A stretch of 64,000 nucleotides of DNA from Candidatus Latescibacterota bacterium (lineage in GTDB: Bacteria > Krumholzibacteriota > Krumholzibacteriia > WVZY01). Position numbers and translations under genes: made by a program. Positions 1 through 8,054 of this stretch are shown here, piece by piece. The notes below the pieces were generated by a model. The model was given only the letters and a program-made list of their open reading frames with translations, did not search any database and was not told the origin of the DNA. The DNA is taken from assembly GCA_011772205.1 (NCBI GenBank), contig WVZY01000041.1, positions 1 to 64,000 on the forward strand, in the 5' to 3' direction. Every line of letters starts with the position of its first letter. Position 1 is the first letter of the stretch.

Positions 1-698
1 CCGCCCGCCAAGTTGGCGACGTACGTGCAATTCGAGATAATAGGGGTTGACCATTCGCTGTACATGCCCGCCCCATGGTTGGCGATGTTATTGTGGAACG
101 TGCAATTTGTTAGCGTGGGAGTGGAAGAGACGCAACATATACCACCCCCGTCAGCGTCCGACCAGTTGAAGTAAAATGTACAGTTAGTGAGTGCGATGCG
201 CGAATTATCGCAGTATATTGCACCGCCGTATAACTCTACTCTGTTATCATAGAATGTGCAGTTCGTGACGGTCGGCGAGATCCCAGCAGGCCAATGATAC
301 GCAACGAATATTCCCCCACCCGCCTGAGCACTTCCATTTGTGATTGTTACGCCATCTATTACGGATCCATACCATTCGCCGGAGTGAAAGTAGAATCCCC
401 GTCCCGCTTCCTGGCAATCAATAATGCATAAGTTTGGATCGCCACTTTCCGATCTAACCGTAATTGCTTTGCCATTGAAGTCAATGTCCCGGTTGCCCAT
501 ACCAGTAAAGGTACCGTTGGCTAATAGCACGGTATCAGCCACGGCAGCGGAATCAATTCCCGCCTGAATTGTCGGTGCATCTCCGGTGCCGTCGGGTTTG
601 ACATACCACGTCTTGGCATAAGAACCGGGGGAAAAAAGAACCAAGAATGCCAGAGCAGAAGAAAAAAGCGGAAGAGTCCTTGCGCCGCCAGCGCGCAA
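1..698 (-). CDS. Secreted right-handed beta-helix protein (partial, C-terminus off the window)
   Basis: Translating the minus strand gives an uninterrupted frame that runs off the left edge. It begins with a signal-peptide-like stretch (LPLFSSALAFLVLFSPGSYA), then TWYVKPDGTGDAPTIQAGID, the usual opening of parallel beta-helix surface proteins. It continues with repeated units of the type TNCTF-x-N, GGGI and GGAI, each one a beta-helix coil. No ATG precedes the signal peptide in this frame. The TTG at 696-698 gives the sequence M-R-A-G-G-A-R before the hydrophobic core and is the start I chose, but it is uncertain. The family is exported and often surface-attached; the substrate cannot be told from sequence. 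The end of the gene is not in the window. Confidence 0.66.
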   Translation of the reverse strand, partial: MRAGGARTLPLFSSALAFLVLFSPGSYAKTWYVKPDGTGDAPTIQAGIDSAAVADTVLLANGTFTGMGNRDIDFNGKAITVRSESGDPNLCIIDCQEAGRGFYFHSGEWYGSVIDGVTITNGSAQAGGGIFVAYHWPAGISPTVTNCTFYDNRVELYGGAIYCDNSRIALTNCTFYFNWSDADGGGICCVSSTPTLTNCTFHNNIANHGAGMYSEWSTPIISNCTYVANLAG

Positions 699-959
699 AG
701 CAAAGCGGCGTGCCGGTGGGGGAGAGGATTCAAGGGATGCAGTGGGCTTTCGGCACGCCGCTCGAAACGAACTATGGAGATTTCTAGTAATTCCAAGTCC
801 AGCCGTAATCACTATGGCCCATTCCTCGCATTATTATATCACAAAACGCTCTATGATTCCAGGTGACTTTTTCTGGGTATGATTGCAATATCCCTTGACA
901 TATGCTAACTTGAAGTGGGCACTATTTGATTAACAGGCACTAATCTGGGGCGTGCCAAT

Positions 960-1460
960 ATGAAACGTAATCTAGTTCTTGCCATCTGTCTAATACTCGT
1001 TGCAAGCTCAGTCTTCGCCCAGGCTGGATTGATAGTCGCAGCTCCAGACATTGCTGGGGGAGGCTGTGACATTTATGATAATGGGGGATTAGTTATCATC
1101 TACTGCGTACACGATAATACACCGGGCGCCACGGGCTGTCGCTTCATGCTTCAATTTGAAGGCACGACTATGACGTATCTCGGTGAATTTTCTCCCTTCC
1201 AAGCGGTAGTCGGTAATTCTCATTCGGGTATCAGCATCAATTACGGAGAGTGCCTGGCTTCGCCGATTCATGTATTAACGATCAGCTACTTTGGCGGCAA
1301 TTCACCACCCTGCAGCATGGTCAAGATCCTTAATGATCCAACTGCGACACCCTCCGGGATTTATGTGACTGACTGCACTTCGCCCGTGCCGAACCGACTT
1401 TCTGCGCCTGGCGTCGCCACGTTTATCAACAGTGACGGCTCGTGCCGCGGCGGCGGGTGA
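960..1460 (+). CDS. Small secreted protein, paralogue of the 3651-4199 protein; tail separated by an in-frame TGA
   Basis: The 166-residue product starts with a clear signal peptide (MKRNLVLAICLILVASSVFA, cleavage near AQA). The mature part has paired cysteines and the shared segments VVGNSHSGISINYGEC, SPIHVLTISYFG and CSMVKIL, which match the protein at 3651-4199 almost position by position. The family is unnamed to me; the fold looks like a small all-beta exported domain. The frame ends at TGA 1458-1460, but the next 20 codons in the same frame encode the C-terminal motif that the paralogue carries (see 1461-1523). The gene is therefore either newly truncated, read through, or affected by a sequencing error in the adjacent G/C-rich run. 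It sits directly upstream of a glycosyltransferase gene. Confidence 0.75.
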   Translation: MKRNLVLAICLILVASSVFAQAGLIVAAPDIAGGGCDIYDNGGLVIIYCVHDNTPGATGCRFMLQFEGTTMTYLGEFSPFQAVVGNSHSGISINYGECLASPIHVLTISYFGGNSPPCSMVKILNDPTATPSGIYVTDCTSPVPNRLSAPGVATFINSDGSCRGGG

Positions 1461-1523
1461 ATGATCTGCTGGGTCCTCACTGAGGACACGACCTGGGGCC
1501 AGGTCAAGTCCCTGTACCGCTAG
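1461..1523 (+). other. In-frame continuation after TGA carrying the conserved WGxxKSLY tail
   Basis: Directly after the TGA at 1458-1460, the same frame reads M-I-C-W-V-L-T-E-D-T-T-W-G-Q-V-K-S-L-Y-R and then TAG. The paralogue ends C-T-W-S-V-T-E-T-S-W-G-L-I-K-S-L-Y-N-K without interruption. The match shows that this stretch was, or still is, part of the upstream protein. What cannot be decided from sequence alone is whether the TGA is real, read through, or a base-calling error. Confidence 0.7.
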
Positions 1524-1546
1524 CTTCCATTTGTTTTCATGAAGAA

Positions 1547-3574
1547 ATGAAAACCTCCAAGTGGTTGAAAGACTTCTTCCCCATCTTCATTTTTATGTTC
1601 CTTGCTGCTATTCTGCGATTCTACGGTATTGGATGGGGACTTCCCCAGGTGTATGAGGAGGCGACGCCTTTGATGAGAGCCTGGGAAATGTGGGGGTGGG
1701 GTCCCCGAAAAAATCTTGATCTAAATCCTCACTTCTTTAACTACCCTAGTCTAACTTTGTACATCCAGTTCTTTGGACAAGGACTCCTATATTTATTCAT
1801 GAAGTTAATTGGCTTGGTTGAGTCGACACTGGACTATCGCGTGCTCTATGTTGTCGAGAAAACGCCTTTCTACCTTTTGGGGCGATCGATCACTACTCTT
1901 TTCGGCATCGCCACCATTTGGATGACATACGTGTTGGGCCGAAGGACGGTTGGAAAAGGAGCCGCTTTATTCGCTGCATTTTTCCTAGCTATAAACACCG
2001 TGCACATTTCGAAATGTCAGGTAATTGAAGTGGACGTGCCCATGGCGTTTTTCACTATGCTGACTCTCTATTATGCTGTTCGTCTGTTGCAGAATCCTGC
2101 AAAAAGAAACTACATCCTTGCGGGATTGTCATTGGGGGTTGCGGTGTCGACGAAATATACGGGAGCCTTTTTGGTGCTTCCCTTGATGTGTGCGCACATC
2201 TTAACGCGACGCGAGGCTGCTCAAAAGTCCCAATCCGACGCCACCCCAAGAAAGCAAAGAACTCCATGGAAACGCTTCTATCTCGCTCTTGGTATGACCT
2301 TAGTAGCATTATTCGCTACCTCACCTTTTATTTTCCTGGACGCATCAACATTTTTTCAGCATTTCACCCTAGAACAGCAACACATGGAGTACGGTCACTT
2401 TGGATTAGAGACGACCCCTACATGGCTTTTCTATATGCATTCTCTCACAAATAGGCTTCTTGGTTGGCCGCTGCTAATACTCTCTTTGTCCGGCTTCATT
2501 TATTTTGTGGTCGTCAAACGACATGGGTGGGCATTGGTGCTCGCAGCTTTTCTCGTGCCTTATGGGATCGCCGTCTTATCATGGGCCATGAAAGCTGACC
2601 GCTACTTCCTGCCGCTCCTTCCGGTTACTCTGCTTTTTTCAAGCGCGATATTTGTCGAGTGTTTCCGCTTACGAAAGTTGATCCAAGCACGACCATCCAG
2701 GCGCATTGTGCTTGCCGCATTTGCGATAGTGATCTTAGTAGCGCCTGTTCTCGTAAAATATCCTGACCATCTACAACGGTTAAAACCAGATACCCGCACC
2801 GAGGCTAAGAAATGGATCGAGACCAAAATTCCTTCAGGAGCATTATTTGTCGTCGAACACTATGGCCCGCAGCTCTTCGGGTCCAAGAATCTATGGCTAT
2901 TGGAGCCGGACGTCAGGAAACATATTCTCGGGCAAAAAACCAGACCTCCGATCTACGCAGTTCAACGAATTCCACTACTACAGACAAAACCCGAGCGTTC
3001 AGCAGTTTACTACGATCTCTCACTTTATGAGATCGCTGACTTCGTCCTCACGAGCGGTGCGGTACGTTCGAGGTATCTCAAAGAACCTAGCCGTTTTCGC
3101 TCCCATGTGGCTTTCTACGACAGTCTCGAGGTGCTGCTGGAAAAGGTGTACGAATTTCGCCCTGATGGTGGAACTGGGCCAATCGTGACTATCTATAAGA
3201 ATCCTCGCCAAAGGATTCCGTTTGCCAGGCGCGGAAGTGTGCAGGGCCCCCATGTCTTGAAACCTTCTCCCAGTTTGGAGCCCCGGGCTGAAGAATTTTT
3301 CTACGAAAACCTGGGCCTCAATTATGAAACTTTCGGTTACCTCGAAGAAGCACTGACCAGCTATGAGCTGGCATTCCAATACCCGATCGTTAAACCGGCG
3401 ATGCATAAAAATTTAGTCTTGGGAAGAACCCGATGTCTGATGGCTCTAGGGAGATCAGAAGAGGCGGTTGAATTCTTAAGGCAGGCTGTTGAATCTGCAC
3501 CAACTCGGAATGCCCGCGAGTTCTATCGTCGTGCCCGACGGCAAATCACCTCCAGAGCAAACAACACAAATTGA
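1547..3574 (+). CDS. GT-C (GT39/ArnT-like) membrane glycosyltransferase with C-terminal TPR region
   Basis: The 675-residue protein starts with a transmembrane helix followed by the loop RFYGIGWGLPQVYEEATPL. This acidic first-loop arrangement is typical of lipid-phosphate-sugar-dependent GT-C transferases (PMT/ArnT type). About ten hydrophobic segments follow up to roughly residue 400. The soluble C-terminal part ends in helical TPR-like repeats (around 590-670). The family moves a sugar from a polyprenyl-phosphate donor onto an acceptor on the outer face of the inner membrane. Donor and acceptor are unknown here. It lies between two paralogous small secreted proteins, which makes them possible substrates or companions. 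That link is inference from position only. Confidence 0.8.
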   Translation: MKTSKWLKDFFPIFIFMFLAAILRFYGIGWGLPQVYEEATPLMRAWEMWGWGPRKNLDLNPHFFNYPSLTLYIQFFGQGLLYLFMKLIGLVESTLDYRVLYVVEKTPFYLLGRSITTLFGIATIWMTYVLGRRTVGKGAALFAAFFLAINTVHISKCQVIEVDVPMAFFTMLTLYYAVRLLQNPAKRNYILAGLSLGVAVSTKYTGAFLVLPLMCAHILTRREAAQKSQSDATPRKQRTPWKRFYLALGMTLVALFATSPFIFLDASTFFQHFTLEQQHMEYGHFGLETTPTWLFYMHSLTNRLLGWPLLILSLSGFIYFVVVKRHGWALVLAAFLVPYGIAVLSWAMKADRYFLPLLPVTLLFSSAIFVECFRLRKLIQARPSRRIVLAAFAIVILVAPVLVKYPDHLQRLKPDTRTEAKKWIETKIPSGALFVVEHYGPQLFGSKNLWLLEPDVRKHILGQKTRPPIYAVQRIPLLQTKPERSAVYYDLSLYEIADFVLTSGAVRSRYLKEPSRFRSHVAFYDSLEVLLEKVYEFRPDGGTGPIVTIYKNPRQRIPFARRGSVQGPHVLKPSPSLEPRAEEFFYENLGLNYETFGYLEEALTSYELAFQYPIVKPAMHKNLVLGRTRCLMALGRSEEAVEFLRQAVESAPTRNAREFYRRARRQITSRANNTN

Positions 3575-3581
3575 TTATTTA

Positions 3582-3610
3582 TTGAAAAAATAAGGGAAAT
3601 CTGATATAAT
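3582..3610 (+). promoter_or_regulatory. Sigma-70-type promoter for the 3651 gene
   Basis: TTGAAA (3582-3587) and TATAAT (3605-3610) are separated by exactly 17 bp in a short A/T-rich gap. Transcription would start around 3617, about 34 bases before the chosen ATG at 3651. The second paralogue is thus likely transcribed separately from the glycosyltransferase gene. Confidence 0.75.
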
Positions 3611-3650
3611 ATGTTATCAAATGCGGAGCTATAACCTTGAGGGGATTCGT

Positions 3651-4199
3651 ATGCTAAGAGCAATGTTGATTTCAATTTGTTTGCTTTTAATTGCATCCAT
3701 TGCTTTTGCGCAAGCGGGAAACATCGGTATTTTCGGCAATGACCTAGGGACGAGCTGCAGCGTCGTAGATGCGGGCGGCCTCGTGACTATTTACGTGCTC
3801 CATTTATACTCATCGGGGGCAACTGCCAGCCAATTCATGGTCGAGCAAAGAAACGGCGCATGTATGACCTACATCAGTGAGGACTCACCGCACACGACAG
3901 TAATCGGCAATTCTCAAGTGGGCGTCGCGGTTGCTTATGGCGCTTGCATGACTTCGCCGATTCATGTGCTAACCATCAACTATTTTGGCTGCACTTCGCC
4001 AGAATGTTCCATGCTCAAGGTTGTGCCCGATCCCGTTGCTACACATCTAGGAGTGTTGATAACAGACTGTGGCGATCCTCCGAACCTCCTTGAAACGACT
4101 GGTGGAGCTTTGATCATCAACGAAAACACGTCATGTCCTTGCACGTGGTCCGTTACGGAAACAAGCTGGGGATTAATCAAATCACTTTATAACAAGTAA
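3651..4199 (+). CDS. Small secreted protein, intact paralogue with WGxxKSLY tail
   Basis: An upstream in-frame ATG exists at 3621, but the ATG at 3651 has a good ribosome-binding site (GAGGGG) about seven bases before it and opens directly into a signal peptide (MLRAMLISICLLLIASIAFA). The 182-residue product is a paralogue of the 960-1460 protein: it shares TVIGNSQVGVAVAYGAC, SPIHVLTINYFG and CSMLKVVPDP, with conserved cysteines. It ends in TSWGLIKSLYNK. Similar WG-x-x-K-x-L-Y ends recur, as I recall, in secreted proteins of candidate FCB phyla and may be a short sorting or assembly tail. Function is unknown. It is an exported protein by its signal peptide. Confidence 0.8.
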   Translation: MLRAMLISICLLLIASIAFAQAGNIGIFGNDLGTSCSVVDAGGLVTIYVLHLYSSGATASQFMVEQRNGACMTYISEDSPHTTVIGNSQVGVAVAYGACMTSPIHVLTINYFGCTSPECSMLKVVPDPVATHLGVLITDCGDPPNLLETTGGALIINENTSCPCTWSVTETSWGLIKSLYNK

Positions 4200-4355
4200 G
4201 GACAAGAATCATACTCTCCTCTCATCATCAGGGCGCGGGGCGGACCGGCTCGGTTGGCGCCACGCTTATGTACCATTTTGCTGGATTTCGTCCAGGAATC
4301 AGTTGAATATCTAATCTTCTCACCGGTATCCTTCCTATGAAAGGAGCAACACGAA

Positions 4356-4763
4356 ATGAGCGGCGCAACAGGAGGCGCAACGGCTGCGGCCGCGGCGGCC
4401 GCTGCAGCAGCGGCGCGGATGCGAGAGGAGGAAGAGAAATTGACACCCTACAACGCTGATGATCTGAAAGGCTGGGAATTCAAAATCGTCCGGGCCAACT
4501 CGCGGAAATTCAAACACGCGGACGCCGTTCGTCAGCTTTGCGAAGAAGAAGCCCAGGCCGGATGGGAGATGGTCGAGAAATTCGACGACAGTCGTATTCG
4601 TTTCAAAAGACGCGTGGAAGAGAGGTCACAGGATCCGTACCGGACGATCGATCCTTACCGGACACTGATCGGTTTTTCGGAGAGCCACATCGTACTGATC
4701 ATTGTTGCCGTTTGCCTGTTTCTCGGTCTCGGGCTCTTTCTGGCGTTCGGGCTTTCCCGTTGA
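4356..4763 (+). CDS. Small protein with alanine-rich start and C-terminal transmembrane anchor (DUF4177-like core)
   Basis: The 135-residue product opens with an alanine run (about residues 9-20) and a charged linker. A compact domain (residues 34-85: GWEFKIVR..., EEAQAGWEMVEKFDD) resembles the small DUF4177 fold, in which a Trp-Glu-Met pair lies on the sheet. Residues 108-132 form one transmembrane helix near the C-terminus, so the domain probably faces the cytoplasm as a tail-anchored protein. AAAGGAG lies about ten bases before the ATG. No catalytic residues are evident and the role is unknown. The low-complexity alanine run is encoded by a GCN/GCC repeat (4380-4420) that could vary in length. 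Confidence 0.65.
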   Translation: MSGATGGATAAAAAAAAAAARMREEEEKLTPYNADDLKGWEFKIVRANSRKFKHADAVRQLCEEEAQAGWEMVEKFDDSRIRFKRRVEERSQDPYRTIDPYRTLIGFSESHIVLIIVAVCLFLGLGLFLAFGLSR

Positions 4764-4980
4764 ACCGCTCAGCGCCCGGTCCCCTCTTCAACAGCACCGG
4801 CAGCAGAGGATAATCCTTCACTTCCCCACCGGCATTTCTATCAAAGGATCCAGTGTTATAAGATCTTCGAATGGCGCATACTGCGACGCGACTGATTTGG
4901 ACCTCCTATTTTAAAACTGATCGACCCGCCAGAAGAAATTTCTGGTTTCTAGCACGGTTTATTCCAAACCACCTCTCACC

Positions 4981-6051
4981 TCAGATGGTTCGTCGTGCTA
5001 AACGCGAACGCCGCACAATATAAAGAGCACCGGCTGTTAAGAGCATCAACATAAGGATGATTAGACCCCAATCGGAGACGGTTGGGATGTCACCCTCGCG
5101 CGGCAGCGCCTCGACGAAGGCAGCTTCGATTCCGTCGACCTCTTCGGTGGTTACGCCAAATGCGGCTGCCACGGAAAAGGCTGTATCCCACAAGTGCCCA
5201 CCGTGATCTAAAAAGAATGCCTCATTCGGCCCTACTCCCAAGTTGCGCAGCTCGACGATTTCGCCGCCGTCCCAGTTGGCTGCGGCCCTGATGCTGAAGA
5301 CGATCGTATCGGCGCCAGCTACTCCCCACTCGCCGTCGCAATGCTCATTCCAGACCATAATAGCATCAACGTCAACCTGGGCTTCCACGCCCGTGAAACC
5401 GAGCGATTGCACGGCGGCAAAGATCGTAGCTCTTGAAATGTAGGGTACAGGTAAGGGCGGGTCACCGAGGAACGACCACACCGATATGCCCCCGGGATCC
5501 CCTACGAGTGAAAACATGTTGGCATCGTCGATGTCCAATTCCCCCCAAAGCTCGAGGCCGTCGACGTCTTCAACGCTCCCATCCACTCCTCCGCCAGCGT
5601 TGCACAAACTAACTTGGCTCCAAAGGCGGCCGACCGCACCCCCCCGCATTTCATAGTACACGGCCGAACCCGGAACAGGAGGATCGCCTTCGAAAGAGAT
5701 AAGTAGATCCACAACGCTGCTCGGCCAGGCTATGAGTTCTGCAAAGTAGGCGTCTTGACAATTTGCCAGCGCGTCAACGTCCGCGGCTAAATGCTCTGTG
5801 ACGTTGAAGTCGAAGGTGTCCAAGATATAAGGGCAGCCCGGCCCATCGATCGGTTCGGTATAGAGGACCTGGTGCGGGTCGGCTCCGTCCTGAATACATC
5901 CAGCCGCCATCTCATCAGGCAGGTTGCTGTACTCCACGGGCACCCGGGTACCGCCCACCACCTCCTGCTGAGCCGTTACATCGCTGCTACTGGCCAATAT
6001 TAGAACCGTGAATGCTATAGATACCACCAGATTCATTATTGACGTTCGCAT
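4981..6051 (-). CDS. Secreted protein with IPTL-CTERM sorting tail
   Basis: An ATG exists further upstream, but AAGGAGGAAGAG lies directly before the ATG at 6049-6051, giving a start of MRTSIMNLVVSIAFTVLILA, a signal peptide. The mature region is acidic and without a family I recognise. The end is characteristic: DIPTVSDWGLIILMLMLLTA followed by a short hydrophobic stretch and R-R-S-R-L-A-R-R, i.e. the I-P-T-x-S-x-W-G motif, transmembrane helix and basic cluster of IPTL-CTERM proteins. In that class the tail is thought to be processed by an exosortase-type membrane protease for surface display. No exosortase gene is present in this window. The gene is transcribed away from the PurF-like gene. 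Confidence 0.8.
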   Translation of the reverse strand: MRTSIMNLVVSIAFTVLILASSSDVTAQQEVVGGTRVPVEYSNLPDEMAAGCIQDGADPHQVLYTEPIDGPGCPYILDTFDFNVTEHLAADVDALANCQDAYFAELIAWPSSVVDLLISFEGDPPVPGSAVYYEMRGGAVGRLWSQVSLCNAGGGVDGSVEDVDGLELWGELDIDDANMFSLVGDPGGISVWSFLGDPPLPVPYISRATIFAAVQSLGFTGVEAQVDVDAIMVWNEHCDGEWGVAGADTIVFSIRAAANWDGGEIVELRNLGVGPNEAFFLDHGGHLWDTAFSVAAAFGVTTEEVDGIEAAFVEALPREGDIPTVSDWGLIILMLMLLTAGALYIVRRSRLARRTI

Positions 6052-6510
6052 CTCTTCCTCCTTTCCTCTTATTTGAGCACATATTTCCGCTCTCAAATGC
6101 GGTCGAAGTCTCGCCAGAAGAGGATAAAAAAAGCCCACACCACTTTCCCATGGTGTGCGCTACTCCATTTCTCCGGCGACTTGCCACCAACCAGATCTCA
6201 ACGCGGGTTCCTCCCTGCCTTTGCAATTGAAGAAGAATATCACAAATTTGCCGATATGTCAATATGCTCCTTAACATGGCGTTGTATGTGCTTTTTTTTA
6301 GCCGGGTTACTGAGTCTTGTCATGGTGACCCAATGGCTGTATAATGTACGCTTCCCAAACTCGATGCTGATAGGCTTAAAGAAGCCGAGAACATCAGAGC
6401 CAAAAATTCGATCCATAAAATCTCACATTAATGCGACGGAGCCAGGCCGCTTTGATGTGATTGACGTTTCGGCGTCTTTATTGAGTAACCTGTAAGCGAG
6501 AGGTACGAAA
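6052..6510. other. Intergenic region between divergent genes
   Basis: This 459-base stretch separates the IPTL-CTERM gene (minus) from the PurF-like gene (plus). The open frames in it have no ribosome-binding sites and no protein-like composition, so I call none. It contains the plus-strand promoter listed separately, which leaves an untranslated leader of about 160 bases before 6511. I could not recognise a purine or PRPP riboswitch in that leader, but its length makes a regulatory RNA possible. Confidence 0.5.
6317..6345 (+). promoter_or_regulatory. Sigma-70-type promoter for the PurF-like gene
   Basis: TTGTCA (6317-6322) and a perfect TATAAT (6340-6345) are spaced by 17 bp. The predicted start of transcription is near 6352. 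Confidence 0.7.
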
Positions 6511-7920
6511 ATGGGAGGATTTTTTGCGGTCGCATCAAAGGATGACTGTGTGAGGAGCCTTTTTTACGGTACTGATTACCATTGCCATCTTGGCACCAGA
6601 CGGGGCGGACTTGCTACACTGGGTGAAGACGGCTTTAAGAGGTATATTCACGACATCACAAACGCTCAGTTCCAAAGCAAATTTGAATCAGATATCTTCA
6701 AAATGCAGGGCAAAATGGGTATTGGTGTAATCAGCGACTACGAGGATCAGCCGCTTATCATTAGCTCGCATCTCGGGAGATACGCAATTGCGACTGTCGG
6801 CGTTGTGAAAAACGCCGACGAGCTCATAAAAACCGCGTTCAGCAAGCGAGGTACGCACTTTTCAGAGATGAGCATCGGTGAGGTGAACCCAACCGAATTG
6901 ATTGCGACACTTATCAATCAGGAGGATGGTTTCGAAGAGGGAATCCGGAAAGCTCAGCAATCGATAGAAGGCTCCTGCTCGCTACTGCTCCTCACAGAAG
7001 AAGGTATCTATGTAGCTCGAGACAGGTTGGGGCGGACACCCGTGGTAATAGGAAGTACGTTGAATGGATATGCCGCTACAATGGAGTCATGTGCCTTCCC
7101 GAACTTAGGATTCAAAGTGGATAAATATTTAGGCCCCGGTGAAATAGTATTTATCTCTCCTGATGGAATTGAACAGAAGATACCTCCGGGCGATGAAATG
7201 CAAATTTGCAGCTTTCTTTGGATCTATTACGGTTATCCAGCTTCGAGCTACGAAGGAATAAACGTAGAAGCCACGCGTTACAGATGCGGAGCCGCACTTG
7301 CAGAAAATGACGACGTCGAAGTCGACTATGTTGCAGGAATTCCCGACTCGGGTATTGCCCATGCTTTGGGTTACGCAGCCAAGGCAAACATTCACTACCG
7401 GCGTCCCTTTGTAAAATACACACCCACTTGGTCAAGAAGCTTCATGCCGCAAGATCAATCTGTTCGGGACCTCATAGCCAAGATGAAGCTGATACCGATA
7501 AGAGAACTTACAGAAGGACAGCGACTGCTGTTTTGTGAAGACTCGATCGTTCGCGGCACTCAGCTCAAGGATACAATCCAACGAATGTTCGATTATGGGG
7601 CCAGCGAGGTCCATATGCGCCCCGCCTGTCCACCTTTGATTTTTGCGTGCAAGTTTCTCAACTTTTCTCGTTCCCATTCCGAACTCGACCTTGCCGGTAG
7701 AAAAGCAATTAGCGAACTCGAGGGAAAAGGCGAGATGAATCTGGAAGAGTACACGGACGAGTCATCCGATAAATACCATGCGATGGTGACCAGAGTTGGG
7801 CAGAAAATGGGCTTGACTTCTCTCAAATATCAACGCCTGGATGACATGGTCAAGGCAATTGGATTGCCAAAAGAAAGATTGTGCACATACTGTTGGAGCG
7901 GCTGTGATAGGCCCGAATAG
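6511..7920 (+). CDS. Amidophosphoribosyltransferase (PurF)-like protein lacking the N-terminal cysteine nucleophile
   Basis: The 469-residue protein has the full two-domain PurF layout: an Ntn-type glutaminase domain (about 1-230, with YHCHLGTRRGGLAT and ARDRLGRTPVV) and a phosphoribosyltransferase domain with the PRPP loop FCEDSIVRGTQ near residue 345. True PurF needs Cys as the first residue after Met. Here the start is MGGFFAV and no cysteine can become N-terminal. Members of this MGGFF type exist in Bacteroidetes and relatives, alongside or instead of normal PurF, as I recall. Either ammonia is used directly or the protein has another role. GAGAGG lies before the ATG. The tail contains CTYCWSGCDRPE, a cysteine pair possibly for metal binding. 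It is followed by a strong terminator, so it is transcribed alone. Confidence 0.85.
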   Translation: MGGFFAVASKDDCVRSLFYGTDYHCHLGTRRGGLATLGEDGFKRYIHDITNAQFQSKFESDIFKMQGKMGIGVISDYEDQPLIISSHLGRYAIATVGVVKNADELIKTAFSKRGTHFSEMSIGEVNPTELIATLINQEDGFEEGIRKAQQSIEGSCSLLLLTEEGIYVARDRLGRTPVVIGSTLNGYAATMESCAFPNLGFKVDKYLGPGEIVFISPDGIEQKIPPGDEMQICSFLWIYYGYPASSYEGINVEATRYRCGAALAENDDVEVDYVAGIPDSGIAHALGYAAKANIHYRRPFVKYTPTWSRSFMPQDQSVRDLIAKMKLIPIRELTEGQRLLFCEDSIVRGTQLKDTIQRMFDYGASEVHMRPACPPLIFACKFLNFSRSHSELDLAGRKAISELEGKGEMNLEEYTDESSDKYHAMVTRVGQKMGLTSLKYQRLDDMVKAIGLPKERLCTYCWSGCDRPE

Positions 7921-7981
7921 TTTGATATCTTTATGACAGAATCCTTCCAGTCTGCTTTCGAGAAGCACCATCGACGATAAG

Positions 7982-8018
7982 AAAACCTACCCGAGATCAT
8001 GCACTCCGGGTAGGTTTT
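7982..8018. terminator. Bidirectional rho-independent terminator
   Basis: A perfect 12-bp stem (7982-7993 with 8007-8018) encloses a 13-base loop. The outer arms are AAAA and TTTT, so a U-run follows the stem in either direction. It lies between two convergent genes, the PurF-like gene and the class V aminotransferase. Confidence 0.9.
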
Positions 8019-8054
8019 TAACTTGAATCGTTCCGGTTGAGATGTTGTGGAATC

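Noticed and set aside
521-796. 91-codon minus-strand frame at the left end
   Set aside because: It overlaps the signal peptide and start of the beta-helix protein in another frame, and lacks protein-like composition. The frame with beta-helix repeats is the coding one.
1458-1460. Selenocysteine at the in-frame TGA
   Set aside because: The paralogue has no cysteine at the matching place and no SECIS-like hairpin was evident just after the TGA. Readthrough, mutation or a sequence error are simpler.
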